The position numbers and the translations under genes were made by a program. Shown one piece after another: positions 1-7,800 of a stretch of 14,118 bases of DNA. This DNA comes from Campylobacterota bacterium (GTDB lineage: Bacteria; Campylobacterota; Campylobacteria; Campylobacterales; JAADDG01): NCBI GenBank assembly GCA_013154075.1, contig JAADDG010000034.1, positions 1 through 14,118 of the forward strand. The letters run 5' to 3'. Positions within the stretch are counted from its first letter, which is position 1; each line of letters opens with the position of its first letter. Under the pieces are notes generated by a model. That model made no database searches. It saw only the letters and a program-made list of their open reading frames with translations, and was not told the origin of the DNA.

Positions 1-97
1 CGCCGAATTTCTTAACCACTTTTCTAAAAGGAAGATCTGTATAGCCGGCAAGAGGAGCAAGAAAAAGAGGAGATTTGGAAAAGTCTATCTTTCCCAT
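1..97 (-). CDS. dusB: tRNA-dihydrouridine synthase, N-terminal 32 codons (partial)
   Basis: Only the first 32 codons are inside the window; the gene continues past the left edge. The ATG is at 97-95 on the minus strand. The translation carries the segment PLAGYTDLPFRKVVKKFG, which matches the FMN-binding entry strand of Dus enzymes (APMAGVTDxPFR-type motif). The family reduces specific uridines in the tRNA D-loop to dihydrouridine with FMN and NADPH. The start lies 4 bp after the stop of the upstream membrane-protein gene, so the two are almost certainly co-transcribed. The Shine-Dalgarno is weak, which fits translational coupling. A Dus call is secure; the DusB subclass rests on Campylobacterota usually having this type and is not shown by 32 residues. 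Confidence 0.85.
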   Translation of the reverse strand, partial: MGKIDFSKSPLFLAPLAGYTDLPFRKVVKKFG

Positions 98-101
98 TCT
101 T

Positions 102-1115
102 TTATACGAAATCCTCTATATCGAAATTCTTGCCGTTATCTATCAAGAATAGAAGATGTTTAAATTTCACATACTCATCAATAGATGAGTTTTCTAAAAT
201 CTCTCTTACTTTATCTATCATTTGAAGCTCAAAAAGAATAAACAAGTAAGCATCGCTTGCTTTCGGAAATTCGTTAAAGAGTCTCTCAAACAGGAATATA
301 AGCGCATCAGGGTTCATTCGAGGTTTCAATTTCTTAGCCAAAGCTATAAAATCATCTTTATCGAAATCAAGTTTCTTGATAAGCTCTACGATATCGTCGT
401 TTGTAAGGTTTAGAGGATGATCGCTGTTTTGAAATCTATCGATAATGATATCGAAAATCTCTCTATCGATTTTATAGCCCTCTTTTTCATACTTTTTGAT
501 CTGATCCAAAGAAGCGTATTTGGCGAACTCTCTAAAAGCCTCTTTGCAAAGCGGCAGACTCTTATCGGGACAGTTTTTCAAAATACCGTCTGCGTAAAGT
601 TTATCTTTTTTGAGTTTATTTTCAAGATTCTTAAGAACCAAAGGATTATCTTTTGCGAGTCTATATTTGGATAGATCTACCACCTCTCCTCTCTCGAGCT
701 TCTCTTTTAGATCCAAAATCTCTTGAATCTCTTCGTTTGGAACTTTTTTGGCTCTTTTTCTCGGATCTATATTGAAAATATTCAGTATTGCTCCGGGAAG
801 TTTCAGCCATTCGGATTTGAATTGAACATTATTATCGAGTCCCAACAAAACGTTTTTGGTGGCTTTTATGAAGTTTTTATGCCCTTTTTTCAAAGCTCTC
901 TTTTTAGACAAATCGATAGCGCCGTAAAACATCATATGAAGCAGAGTAAAAAGATACAGGATAAAGGCAGGAACAATTATCCAAACAGCAATAGGCAAAG
1001 TTATGGGAATACCGAAGAAATCGAGAGTATATTTGCCCCCTTCGAAACTAAAGACATACAGACCGATTATCAAAATCAGTAATAGGCCGGCCGCCATATA
1101 CTTCTTAAAACCCAT
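102..1115 (-). CDS. two-TM membrane protein with long helical cytoplasmic domain, function unknown
   Basis: This 337-residue protein has two hydrophobic segments near the N-terminus, about residues 7-23 and 38-60, followed by about 270 charged, helix-rich residues. A positively charged stretch (SKKRALKKGHKN) directly after the second segment favours a cytoplasmic C-terminal domain. I see no enzymatic motif. The C-terminal half has short helical units with recurring hydrophobic residues, somewhat like a helical-repeat (TPR- or HEAT-like) domain; that is inference. The ATG at 1115 has a good ribosome site (AAGGAA, about 8 nt away). The gene starts 3 bp after the dksA-like stop and ends 4 bp before dus. 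As I recall, Campylobacter jejuni has a membrane-protein gene in the same place between its dus and dksA genes, which suggests a conserved lineage-specific family. Confidence 0.85.
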   Translation of the reverse strand: MGFKKYMAAGLLLILIIGLYVFSFEGGKYTLDFFGIPITLPIAVWIIVPAFILYLFTLLHMMFYGAIDLSKKRALKKGHKNFIKATKNVLLGLDNNVQFKSEWLKLPGAILNIFNIDPRKRAKKVPNEEIQEILDLKEKLERGEVVDLSKYRLAKDNPLVLKNLENKLKKDKLYADGILKNCPDKSLPLCKEAFREFAKYASLDQIKKYEKEGYKIDREIFDIIIDRFQNSDHPLNLTNDDIVELIKKLDFDKDDFIALAKKLKPRMNPDALIFLFERLFNEFPKASDAYLFILFELQMIDKVREILENSSIDEYVKFKHLLFLIDNGKNFDIEDFV

Positions 1116-1118
1116 CAG

Positions 1119-1481
1119 CTATTCCTTTTTTCTGTTTTTCTCGATAATCTCTCTGCATACTATACAATATTTTGCCTGAGGTTTTACTTGTAATCTCTCC
1201 AAAGATATCGGCTCTTCGCACATTTCGCATATTCCGTAAGTACCTTTTTCCATCTTTTGCAAAGCCTCTTCTATCTCTTTAAGCTCTTTTGCCTGTTTAT
1301 TGGTAATCGCGCTTTCAATCAGTCTATCGGTACTTATGGCGGCATAGTCGGCTTCATCGTTTAAATCGATACCTTTTAGAGAATCGATCTCCTCTTGAAA
1401 GTTTTGTATGTTTTTCAAAACCTGTTCTCTTCTCTCTATCAAAGCTTTTTTAAAAAAAACAATATCAATATTTCTCTTCAT
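1119..1481 (-). CDS. dksA: DksA/TraR-family RNA polymerase-binding transcription factor
   Basis: DksA proteins enter the RNA polymerase secondary channel and, in proteobacteria that make ppGpp, reset rRNA and stress promoters. This protein has 120 residues against 151 in E. coli, the short form known from Campylobacter. It shows an N-terminal coiled coil, a tip motif D42-x-x-D45-x-A47 matching the DxxDxA needed for activity in E. coli DksA, a second helix rich in Glu and Lys, and a C4 zinc finger (C85-x2-C88-x17-C106-x2-C109). The ATG at 1481 is preceded by a strong AAGGAG about 9 nt away. A candidate promoter lies in the 67-bp gap from rlmH, so it may be transcribed separately as well as from upstream. 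Codons 8-12 carry a T8A6 run on the coding strand. The family call is firm; orthology to true DksA rather than a TraR-like protein is likely from the tip motif and gene order. Confidence 0.9.
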   Translation of the reverse strand: MKRNIDIVFFKKALIERREQVLKNIQNFQEEIDSLKGIDLNDEADYAAISTDRLIESAITNKQAKELKEIEEALQKMEKGTYGICEMCEEPISLERLQVKPQAKYCIVCREIIEKNRKKE

Positions 1482-1500
1482 AATCTGACACTCCTTGCTT

Positions 1501-1529
1501 TATTTACAGACGATTCTATATCGTTTCAA
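1501..1529 (-). promoter_or_regulatory. candidate sigma-70 promoter for the dksA-like gene
   Basis: On the minus strand a TTGAAA box (1529-1524) and a TAAATA box (1506-1501) are separated by 17 bp, in the gap between rlmH and dksA. Transcription would start near 1494, just upstream of the AAGGAG ribosome site. The boxes are imperfect and AT-rich DNA yields chance matches. Confidence 0.4.
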
Positions 1530-1548
1530 TTCGTCCCAAACTTAATAG

Positions 1549-2004
1549 CTATTTATGATAGGGATGGTTATTTAGAATCGTAAAAGCTCTATAAATCTGT
1601 TCGAATAAAACTATTTTTGCTATTTTATGTCCCATAGTCAATCTGCTCAATGAGACTTTAATATCGCATTTTCTTAGAAACTCATCTTCAAAGCCGTAAG
1701 CTCCCCCTATGAAAAAAGAGAGAGAGGCTCTGTCTTTGAAAAGCTCGCTAAATTGAAAACTATCGAGTTCTTTTCCTTTCACGTCCAATGCGACATTAAA
1801 ATCTCCCAAAAGAGGCAAGAAGGCTTTGGTATAGGCTCTTTTGGCCTCCGCTTCTCCGATGCTTTGGGCTTTTGCAATATCTTTTGAAAAAATCGCTCTA
1901 TCTTCAATTTTCGCAAATTTAGAGATCATTTTTTTATAGTCAAGTATTATATCGTAAAAATTATCTTTTTTAAGTTTTTCTATCGTATATATTTTAATCG
2001 TCAT
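1549..2004 (-). CDS. rlmH: 23S rRNA (pseudouridine1915-N3)-methyltransferase RlmH
   Basis: RlmH is a SPOUT-fold, SAM-dependent homodimeric enzyme that methylates pseudouridine 1915 in helix 69 of 23S rRNA on assembled ribosomes. The 151-residue product is close to the usual 155. The knotted SAM-binding region is visible as FFIGGAYGF (residues 97-105). It is followed by the family C-terminus, LSRLTMGHKIAKIVLFEQ (119-136) and IYRAFTILNNHPYHK (137-151). I chose the ATG at 2004 (MTIKIYTIEK), which lines up with the first beta strand of the family. A longer reading from a TTG at 2022 would add six residues with no conserved role. With this start the gene overlaps the last 11 bp of the thiE-like gene, so coupling is likely; the ribosome site before the ATG is weak. 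Confidence 0.95.
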   Translation of the reverse strand: MTIKIYTIEKLKKDNFYDIILDYKKMISKFAKIEDRAIFSKDIAKAQSIGEAEAKRAYTKAFLPLLGDFNVALDVKGKELDSFQFSELFKDRASLSFFIGGAYGFEDEFLRKCDIKVSLSRLTMGHKIAKIVLFEQIYRAFTILNNHPYHK

Positions 2005-2557
2005 ATAAACTTGACCCGACAACTAAATATTTTACATTTTTTATCTCATCATCAGGCCTCACTCCGCCTATAGCGGCCACCGGATGAATAGACAAAGCGG
2101 CAAGCTCTTCGATCTTTTTTCCCAAAATATTATCGGTATCTTTAGTGGAAGTCTTTCTATAGGCTCCAAGACCGATATAATCCAAATCAAGCTCGTTTGC
2201 TATCAAAATCTCCTCTCTGTTATGAGTGGAGAGTCCCAAAATCTTATCTTTTATCTCATCCCTTACTATTTTTACGGCCTTTTTTATATCCTTATCGAAT
2301 CTCAAAATATCCTCTTGCCCAAGATGAAGACCGTCGGCCAAATCTATAAGCTCTATTCTGTCGTTTACTATCAAAATACCGTCCCAAAAACTTCGAAGAG
2401 TGCTTAATCTATCTCTCATATCCTCTAAAGAGGAGCTTTTATCCCGATACTGGATTATCTTGGCGTCATATTTTTTGCAAAGTTTTAGAAACTCGCTGAA
2501 AGAGACACCCTTTTTTTTGAAGGTATCGTAATCGAAAAGTGCGTAAATCGTATGCAT
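1994..2557 (-). CDS. short ThiE/TenI-family protein (thiamine phosphate synthase-like)
   Basis: ThiE joins the HMP-pyrophosphate and thiazole-phosphate halves of thiamine; TenI relatives isomerise the thiazole. The TIM-barrel signature is present: Q36-Y-R38-D-K40, N65-D66, DGLHLGQED (75-83), S110-T-H112, YIGLGAYRKTSTK (127-139) and AIGGV (162-166). At 187 residues it is about 25 shorter than E. coli ThiE and stops soon after the last strand (VVGSSLYDD), so the final helix is missing or reduced. The usual Gly-Pro in the TxTK loop is Gly-Ala. No other thiamine gene is nearby. The ATG at 2557 is 18 bp after the accD stop and has no Shine-Dalgarno, only a pyrimidine stretch, but the first strand (HTIYALFD) fixes this start. 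ThiE, TenI and a degenerate paralogue cannot be told apart here. Confidence 0.8.
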   Translation of the reverse strand: MHTIYALFDYDTFKKKGVSFSEFLKLCKKYDAKIIQYRDKSSSLEDMRDRLSTLRSFWDGILIVNDRIELIDLADGLHLGQEDILRFDKDIKKAVKIVRDEIKDKILGLSTHNREEILIANELDLDYIGLGAYRKTSTKDTDNILGKKIEELAALSIHPVAAIGGVRPDDEIKNVKYLVVGSSLYDD

Positions 2558-2568
2558 GGGAAAAGAAG

Positions 2569-2589
2569 AAAAAGCCTATGAGGCTTTTT
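2569..2589 (-). terminator. hairpin with U-tract overlapping the accD stop codon
   Basis: A perfect 9-bp inverted repeat (AAAAAGCCT at 2569-2577 and AGGCTTTTT at 2581-2589) encloses a 3-nt loop. Read on the minus strand it ends in UUUUU and then CUUCUUUU, like an intrinsic terminator. The accD stop codon (2578-2576) lies inside it. It could end transcripts after accD, or act as a partial terminator or attenuator before the thiE-like gene 12 bp further on. The stem has few GC pairs, so strength is uncertain. Confidence 0.5.
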
Positions 2590-3442
2590 TTTGGGTATGT
2601 CCTAAATTGTCTTCGAAGTAGTGGAGAAAATCGACGATGGTCTTTTTCATGGCGTCTCTTTGAACGATCATATCTATAAGACCGTGTTCGAGCAAAAACT
2701 CGCTTCTTTGAAAACCTTCGGGAAGCTCCGCTCCGATCGTTTGCTTAATCACTCTCTGTCCGGCAAAACCTATCAAAGCTCCGGGTTCGGCAATAATTAT
2801 GTCTCCAAGCATCGCAAAAGAGGCACTCACCCCTCCCATCGTGGGATCCGTCAAAACGGAAATATAGGGAAGTTTTGCCTCGTCAAGCTTCTTTAAAGCC
2901 GCGGCGGTTTTGGCCATCTGCATCAAAGAAAAGGTACTCTCCTGCATTCTCGCTCCGCCGCTTGCGCTTACGATAATAACTGGCTCTCTCTTTTCTATAG
3001 CTCTATGAACGGCTCTAACTATCTTCTCGCCTTCAACCGATCCCAAACTTCCGCCCATAAATTTGAAATCAAAAACCACAAGCTGCACCGGAATCCCGTC
3101 CATCGTACACTCTCCGCTAACTACCGCGGAGACTCTGGAGGTTTTCTCTTTGTTTTCGGCCACTCTTTTTTTATAGGATTTTTTATCTACGAATTTCAGC
3201 GGATCCACCGGCACTAAATTGGCATCAAACTCCACAAAACTATCCTTATCGGCCAAAAGAGCTATTCTCTCTTTCTGCCCTATTCTCATATGAAATTTAC
3301 ATTTGGGACAGACGTAATTTCTGTTTTGAATCTCTTTGTAATACATCAAAGATTGGCACTTATCGCACTTTATCCAGTGGCTTGGCGCCTCTCCCGGTGA
3401 AGACTGTTTTTTGATATTCCTAAAGATATGGCCAAAATTCAT
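2576..3442 (-). CDS. accD: acetyl-CoA carboxylase carboxyltransferase subunit beta
   Basis: AccD, with AccA, forms the cytoplasmic carboxyltransferase that moves CO2 from biotin-BCCP to acetyl-CoA, the committed step of fatty-acid synthesis. The 288-residue product is slightly shorter than E. coli AccD (304). It has the N-terminal zinc ribbon C26-x2-C29-x15-C45-x2-C48, then the crotonase-like fold with GGSLGSVEGEK (130-140), SASGGARMQE (159-168), the oxyanion-type MGGVSASFAMLGD (202-214) and GFAGQRVI (225-232). The ATG at 3442 has a good GGAG ribosome site. It lies 36 bp after gltD with an extended -10 box in the gap, so it probably has its own promoter. The last codons contain an A8 run and fold into the hairpin described separately. 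No accA is in the window. Confidence 0.97.
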   Translation of the reverse strand: MNFGHIFRNIKKQSSPGEAPSHWIKCDKCQSLMYYKEIQNRNYVCPKCKFHMRIGQKERIALLADKDSFVEFDANLVPVDPLKFVDKKSYKKRVAENKEKTSRVSAVVSGECTMDGIPVQLVVFDFKFMGGSLGSVEGEKIVRAVHRAIEKREPVIIVSASGGARMQESTFSLMQMAKTAAALKKLDEAKLPYISVLTDPTMGGVSASFAMLGDIIIAEPGALIGFAGQRVIKQTIGAELPEGFQRSEFLLEHGLIDMIVQRDAMKKTIVDFLHYFEDNLGHTQKKAS

Positions 3443-3469
3443 TTTACTTCTCCAACTATTTTTAACCGA

Positions 3470-3478
3470 ATTATATCA
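3470..3478 (-). promoter_or_regulatory. extended -10 promoter for accD
   Basis: The 36-bp gap between gltD and accD holds TGATATAAT on the minus strand: a perfect TATAAT (3475-3470) preceded by TGn. Transcription would start near 3463 and give a leader of about 21 nt that still includes the GGAG ribosome site. No clear -35 box is present, which is usual for Campylobacterota promoters. This would let accD be expressed apart from gltBD. Confidence 0.5.
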
Positions 3479-4861
3479 CTATTTAAAATATTTTTCTACA
3501 ATATGTTTTGCGGCCTCTCTTCCGTCATAAGCCGCGGTTACCACAAGATCGCTTCCTCGATAGCAATCTCCTCCGCTAAAAACTCTCTCTTTGGAGGTTT
3601 CGTAATTCTCATCTATTACGATTCCGCCCCAATCGTTTACCTCTATACCGTTCTCTTTCAAAAACGAAGGAACGGCCGGATCAAATCCCAAAGCGAATAT
3701 CACCACATCGGCATCCACTACAAACTCGCTTCCCTCTATCACTCTCATTCTTCTTCTGCCGCTCTCGTCTCTCTCTCCAAGCTCGGTTCTTTGCATCTCT
3801 ATAGCTTTAACTCTTCCCTTCTCATCCACGATAATTCTCTTCGGAGAGACGTTAAAGACAAACTCCGCCCCCTCTTCCAAAGCGTTTTTGTACTCTTTTT
3901 TAGAGCCGGGCATATTCTCTTCGTCTCTTCTATACAGACACTTTACGCTTTTGGCGTTTTCTCTGATGGAGGTTCTTATACAGTCCATAGCCGTATCGCC
4001 GCCTCCGATAATCACCACATCCTTACCCTCTACGTTGTATTTGGAATCGTGAGGGAGATTGAAAAGTTTGTTTTGGATGTTTCTAAGAAACTCTATAGCA
4101 AGAAACGTTCCTTCCGCATCTTCGTTCTCTATTCCGGCTCTCTTGGACTTCTCGGCGCCTATTCCTATAAAAACGGCCTCATACTTATTCAAAAGCTCCT
4201 CAAAAGAGATATCCTTACCGACCTCCGTATTCAAAAAGAGCTTCATCCCCGCCTCTTCAAGCCATCTAAATCTTCTAAAAACCACCTCTTTATCAAGCTT
4301 GAAATTGGGAATTCCGAAAGTCAAAAGTCCGCCGGGCTTGGGAGCCTTCTCGTACATATCCACGCCTATTCCGTTTCTAAGCAAATATGTAGCGGCGGAA
4401 AATCCGGCCGGTCCCGAACCGATTACGGCGACTCTCTTATCGGTTATCAAAGGTTTGAAAGAGGGTTTGATTCCCTTTTTGAAAGCCTCTTCGCTTATAA
4501 AAAGCTCTATGGAGCCTATCGTTACGGCACCGTATCCGTCATTTAGCGTACAAGCCCCCTCGCATAATCTATCCTGAGGACAAACCCTTCCCGTTATTTC
4601 AGGAAAAGGATTGCTTTCGTTGGAGATTTTGAAAGAGAGCTCCAAATCCTTCTCGGCTACCGATTTCAACCAAAACGGTATGAAGTTGTGCAAAGGACAT
4701 TTATTATGACAATAAGGATCTCCGCACTGAATACATCTATCGGCCTGAGCGGATGCTTCGTCCGGATTGAATACCTCATAGATCTCGTTAAAATCCTTCT
4801 TTCTTTCGTTGGAGCTTCTCTTTTTCGGCTCGATTCTCTCTAAATTTACGAAATTTTGCAT
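3479..4861 (-). CDS. gltD: glutamate synthase [NADPH] small (beta) subunit
   Basis: GltD takes electrons from NADPH through FAD and passes them by [4Fe-4S] clusters to GltB for ammonia assimilation. The 460-residue product has the usual length. N-terminal cluster cysteines are C43, C46, C51 and C55, with a second set at C94, C100 and C104. The FAD dinucleotide fold is VIGSGPAGFSA (147-157), the NADPH fold is IIGGGDTAMD (284-293), and the C-terminal FAD contact is SGGDCYRGSDLVVTA (429-443). The ATG at 4861 is one base after the gltB stop, and its strong AAGGAG lies inside the last gltB codons, so translation is coupled. The order gltB-gltD is the standard one. Homologous subunits also occur in other electron-transfer complexes, but direct linkage to a full gltB makes GOGAT the clear choice. 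Confidence 0.97.
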   Translation of the reverse strand: MQNFVNLERIEPKKRSSNERKKDFNEIYEVFNPDEASAQADRCIQCGDPYCHNKCPLHNFIPFWLKSVAEKDLELSFKISNESNPFPEITGRVCPQDRLCEGACTLNDGYGAVTIGSIELFISEEAFKKGIKPSFKPLITDKRVAVIGSGPAGFSAATYLLRNGIGVDMYEKAPKPGGLLTFGIPNFKLDKEVVFRRFRWLEEAGMKLFLNTEVGKDISFEELLNKYEAVFIGIGAEKSKRAGIENEDAEGTFLAIEFLRNIQNKLFNLPHDSKYNVEGKDVVIIGGGDTAMDCIRTSIRENAKSVKCLYRRDEENMPGSKKEYKNALEEGAEFVFNVSPKRIIVDEKGRVKAIEMQRTELGERDESGRRRMRVIEGSEFVVDADVVIFALGFDPAVPSFLKENGIEVNDWGGIVIDENYETSKERVFSGGDCYRGSDLVVTAAYDGREAAKHIVEKYFK

Positions 4862-4862
4862 A

Positions 4863-7800
4863 TTAATCTCCTTCCTCAGGATTTAGAGGTACTTTAGTCA
4901 TATCTTTGGGAATCACCATCCAAAAATCTCTTATAGCGTGTCTGAAATTATCCAAAATACATTGAGCTTTCTTACTTCCCGTCTCATTAACGTACTCTCT
5001 TAGTTTCTTTTTGATAAAGTGTCTCTCTTCGTCTCTCTCATCGGTATCGATTCTCGTAGCGTAAACGAGATCTTGATTGAGTTTGTCGATAAAGTCGTGT
5101 TTTTGATCGTAGATAAACGCGACTCCTCCGGTCATTCCGGCTCCGAAATTGATACCTGTCTCTCCAAGGATGATAACCACGCCGCCCGTCATATATTCGC
5201 AGGCATGATCTCCCGTACCTTCCACTATCGCCTCGGCTCCCGAATTTCTTATACAAAATCTCTCACCGACACTTCCCGCTACATAGAGTTTACCTCCGGT
5301 AGCTCCGTAAAGGCAGGTGTTTCCGGCACAGCTGAAAAGCTCTCCTTGGGTATTTGGAGTAATAACTATCTTACCTCCGTTCATACCTTTGCCCACATAG
5401 TCGTTTCCGGCTCCGTCTAAATAGATGGAGATACCGTTTATCAAAAACGCTCCCAAAGACTGTCCCGCTATTCCTTTTAGCTTGAAGGTTATCGTATTTG
5501 GCGGAAGGCCGTTGTTGCCGTAATATTTGGCTATCTCTCCGCTAATCAAAGCTCCGAAACTTCTATTTAGGTTTTTGATTCTCTCGGTTATTACGATAGG
5601 ATTGGACGGATTTTCGATAGCCGGATAGACTTTTTTTAATATCTCTTTTTCAAATTTGTTCTCGTCAAACGGTTTATTAGACTCCACTTGGCAGGTATTT
5701 ACGCCCGGCGTTTGCATCAAAACGGAAGAGAAATCAAATTTCTTGGCTTTAGGATGATCCACCACTTTCAAAAGATCGCTTCTTCCGATAATATCCTCAA
5801 GTCTCTCATATCCCAAAGAGGCCAAAATCTCTCTTACCTCTTCGGCCACTAACGTAAAGTAGTTTACGAGTCTATCCACCGTTCCTACAAAATGCTCTCT
5901 TAGCCTCTCATCCTGAGTGGCGATTCCCACACTACATCTGTTTAGATGGCAGATTCTAAGAATCTTACATCCGATGATCGTCAAAGCCGCCGTTCCAAAA
6001 GCATAACTCTCGGCTCCCAAAATGGCCGCTTTTACGATATCCATTCCCGTTTTCAAACCTCCGTCGGTTTGTAGATGAACCATTCCTCTTAGATTGTTCA
6101 CTTTCAAAGCGTTGTGAGCTTCGCTAAGTCCAAGCTCCCAAGGATTTCCGGCAAACTTGATGGAAGATAGAGGAGCGGCTCCCGTTCCGCCGTCTCCTCC
6201 GGAGATGATAATCTTATCGGCGTAAGCTTTGGCCACTCCCGCGGCGATAGTTCCAACTCCCGCACTTGATACAAGTTTCACAGCTATCTTGGCATCGGGA
6301 TTTACCTGCTTTAGATCGAAAATCAGCTGTGCAAGATCCTCGATAGAGTAGATATCGTGATGAGGAGGAGGAGAAATGAGCGTCACTCCCGGAATCGTAT
6401 ATCTTAGAGAAGCTATCAAAGGGGTCACTTTATGTCCCGGAAGCTGTCCTCCCTCTCCCGGTTTCGCCCCTTGAGCTATCTTGATTTGAATCTCTTCCGC
6501 ACTTCTTAAATACTCGGGAGTAACACCGAATCTTCCCGAAGCTACCTGTTTGATTTTGGAGTTTTTCTCGCTTCTTAGTCTCTCGGGGGCCTCTCCTCCC
6601 TCTCCGGAGTTGGATTGTCCGCCGATTCTATTCATAGCGAGAGCCAAAGATTCGTGAGCTTCCGGAGAGATCGATCCAAGGCTCATCGCAGCCGTTGCGA
6701 ATCTTTTGAAAATCTCCTCTTTAGGCTCCACTTTGTCGATAGATATGGGCTCTCTATCGGATTTGAACTCAAAAAAGTCTCTAATCATCTTAAGACCTCT
6801 GTTGTTTATGAGGTCTTTTACTCTATCGTAATCTCTCTTCTCTCCCGTAATGGAGGCTCTATGGATGGCGTTTGTGACGGATGGTCCGAAATCGTGAAAT
6901 TCATTGCTGTGGATAAATTTGTAAAAACCGCCTATCTTGAGAGGAAAGAGCATCTCTTTCTTCTCTATCTCTTTAGCGTCGTTATAGTATCTATCGATTC
7001 TTTTCTCTATATCTTCATAACCGAGTCCCGGCAAAAGAGATACCGAATCGGGAAAACAATCTTTCACTATCTCATCCGAAAGGCCTATCACGTCAAAAAG
7101 AGATGAGTTTCTATAAGAGGCGATAGTGGAGATTCCCATTTTCGACATTATTTTCAAAAATCCCTTATTCAAAGCGGAATAAACATTTTTAAATTGATTT
7201 CTCATCTGATAGGAAGAGACTTTTCTCTTTTTTAGATACTCGTTTACGGTTGCAAAAAGAAGATACGGATATATGGCGTTTGCTCCGTACGCTACCAAAA
7301 GAGCGCAAGAGTGAGTATCGTACGCCTCTCCCGTCACCGCAACAGTAGTGGTCAGATGTCTGACTCCCTCCTCAAGCAGAACTTTATTCAATCTTCCCAC
7401 AACCATCGCCATGGGAATCGCTTTTATGTTTCCGTTTTCTCCTCTATCGTCAAGAATGATAACTCTTACGTTCTCCTCTTTTACCGATCTTACAATCTCA
7501 TCTACAAGCTTTTGCAAGCTTCCTTTCAAATCTTTCTCGAAAACCGTGGAGAAGGTTTTGTTTTTATAGACATCTTTATATCTTGGTTTGGTAGGATCTC
7601 CGAACGATTTCAAAATCTCAAATTTCTCTTCCATCAAAATAGGAGAGATGGATTTTAGTCTCGTAGCTCTCTCCGGAGTCTCTTTCAAAATATTTCTTAT
7701 CTCTCCGAAACCGGTATTCAAACTCATAACAACCTTCTCTCTTATCGGATCGATAGGAGGGTTGGTAACTTGAGCGAATTTTTGTTTGAAAAAGTGGCTG

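Noticed and set aside
2002..2022. A longer RlmH start at a TTG, adding MSGQVY.
   Set aside because: The ATG at 2004 aligns with the first strand of the family; the TTG has no better ribosome site and would deepen the overlap with the preceding gene.
3428..4546. A 372-codon open frame on the plus strand opposite gltD, and a 172-codon frame at 4059-4577.
   Set aside because: Both are antisense to a full, motif-complete gltD. Their products are rich in Ser, Leu and Tyr with no recognisable domain, and codon bias on the coding strand readily keeps these frames open.
5038..5256. A 72-codon Arg/Ser-rich minus-strand frame inside gltB.
   Set aside because: It is an out-of-frame shadow over the conserved glycine-rich C-terminal domain of GltB.
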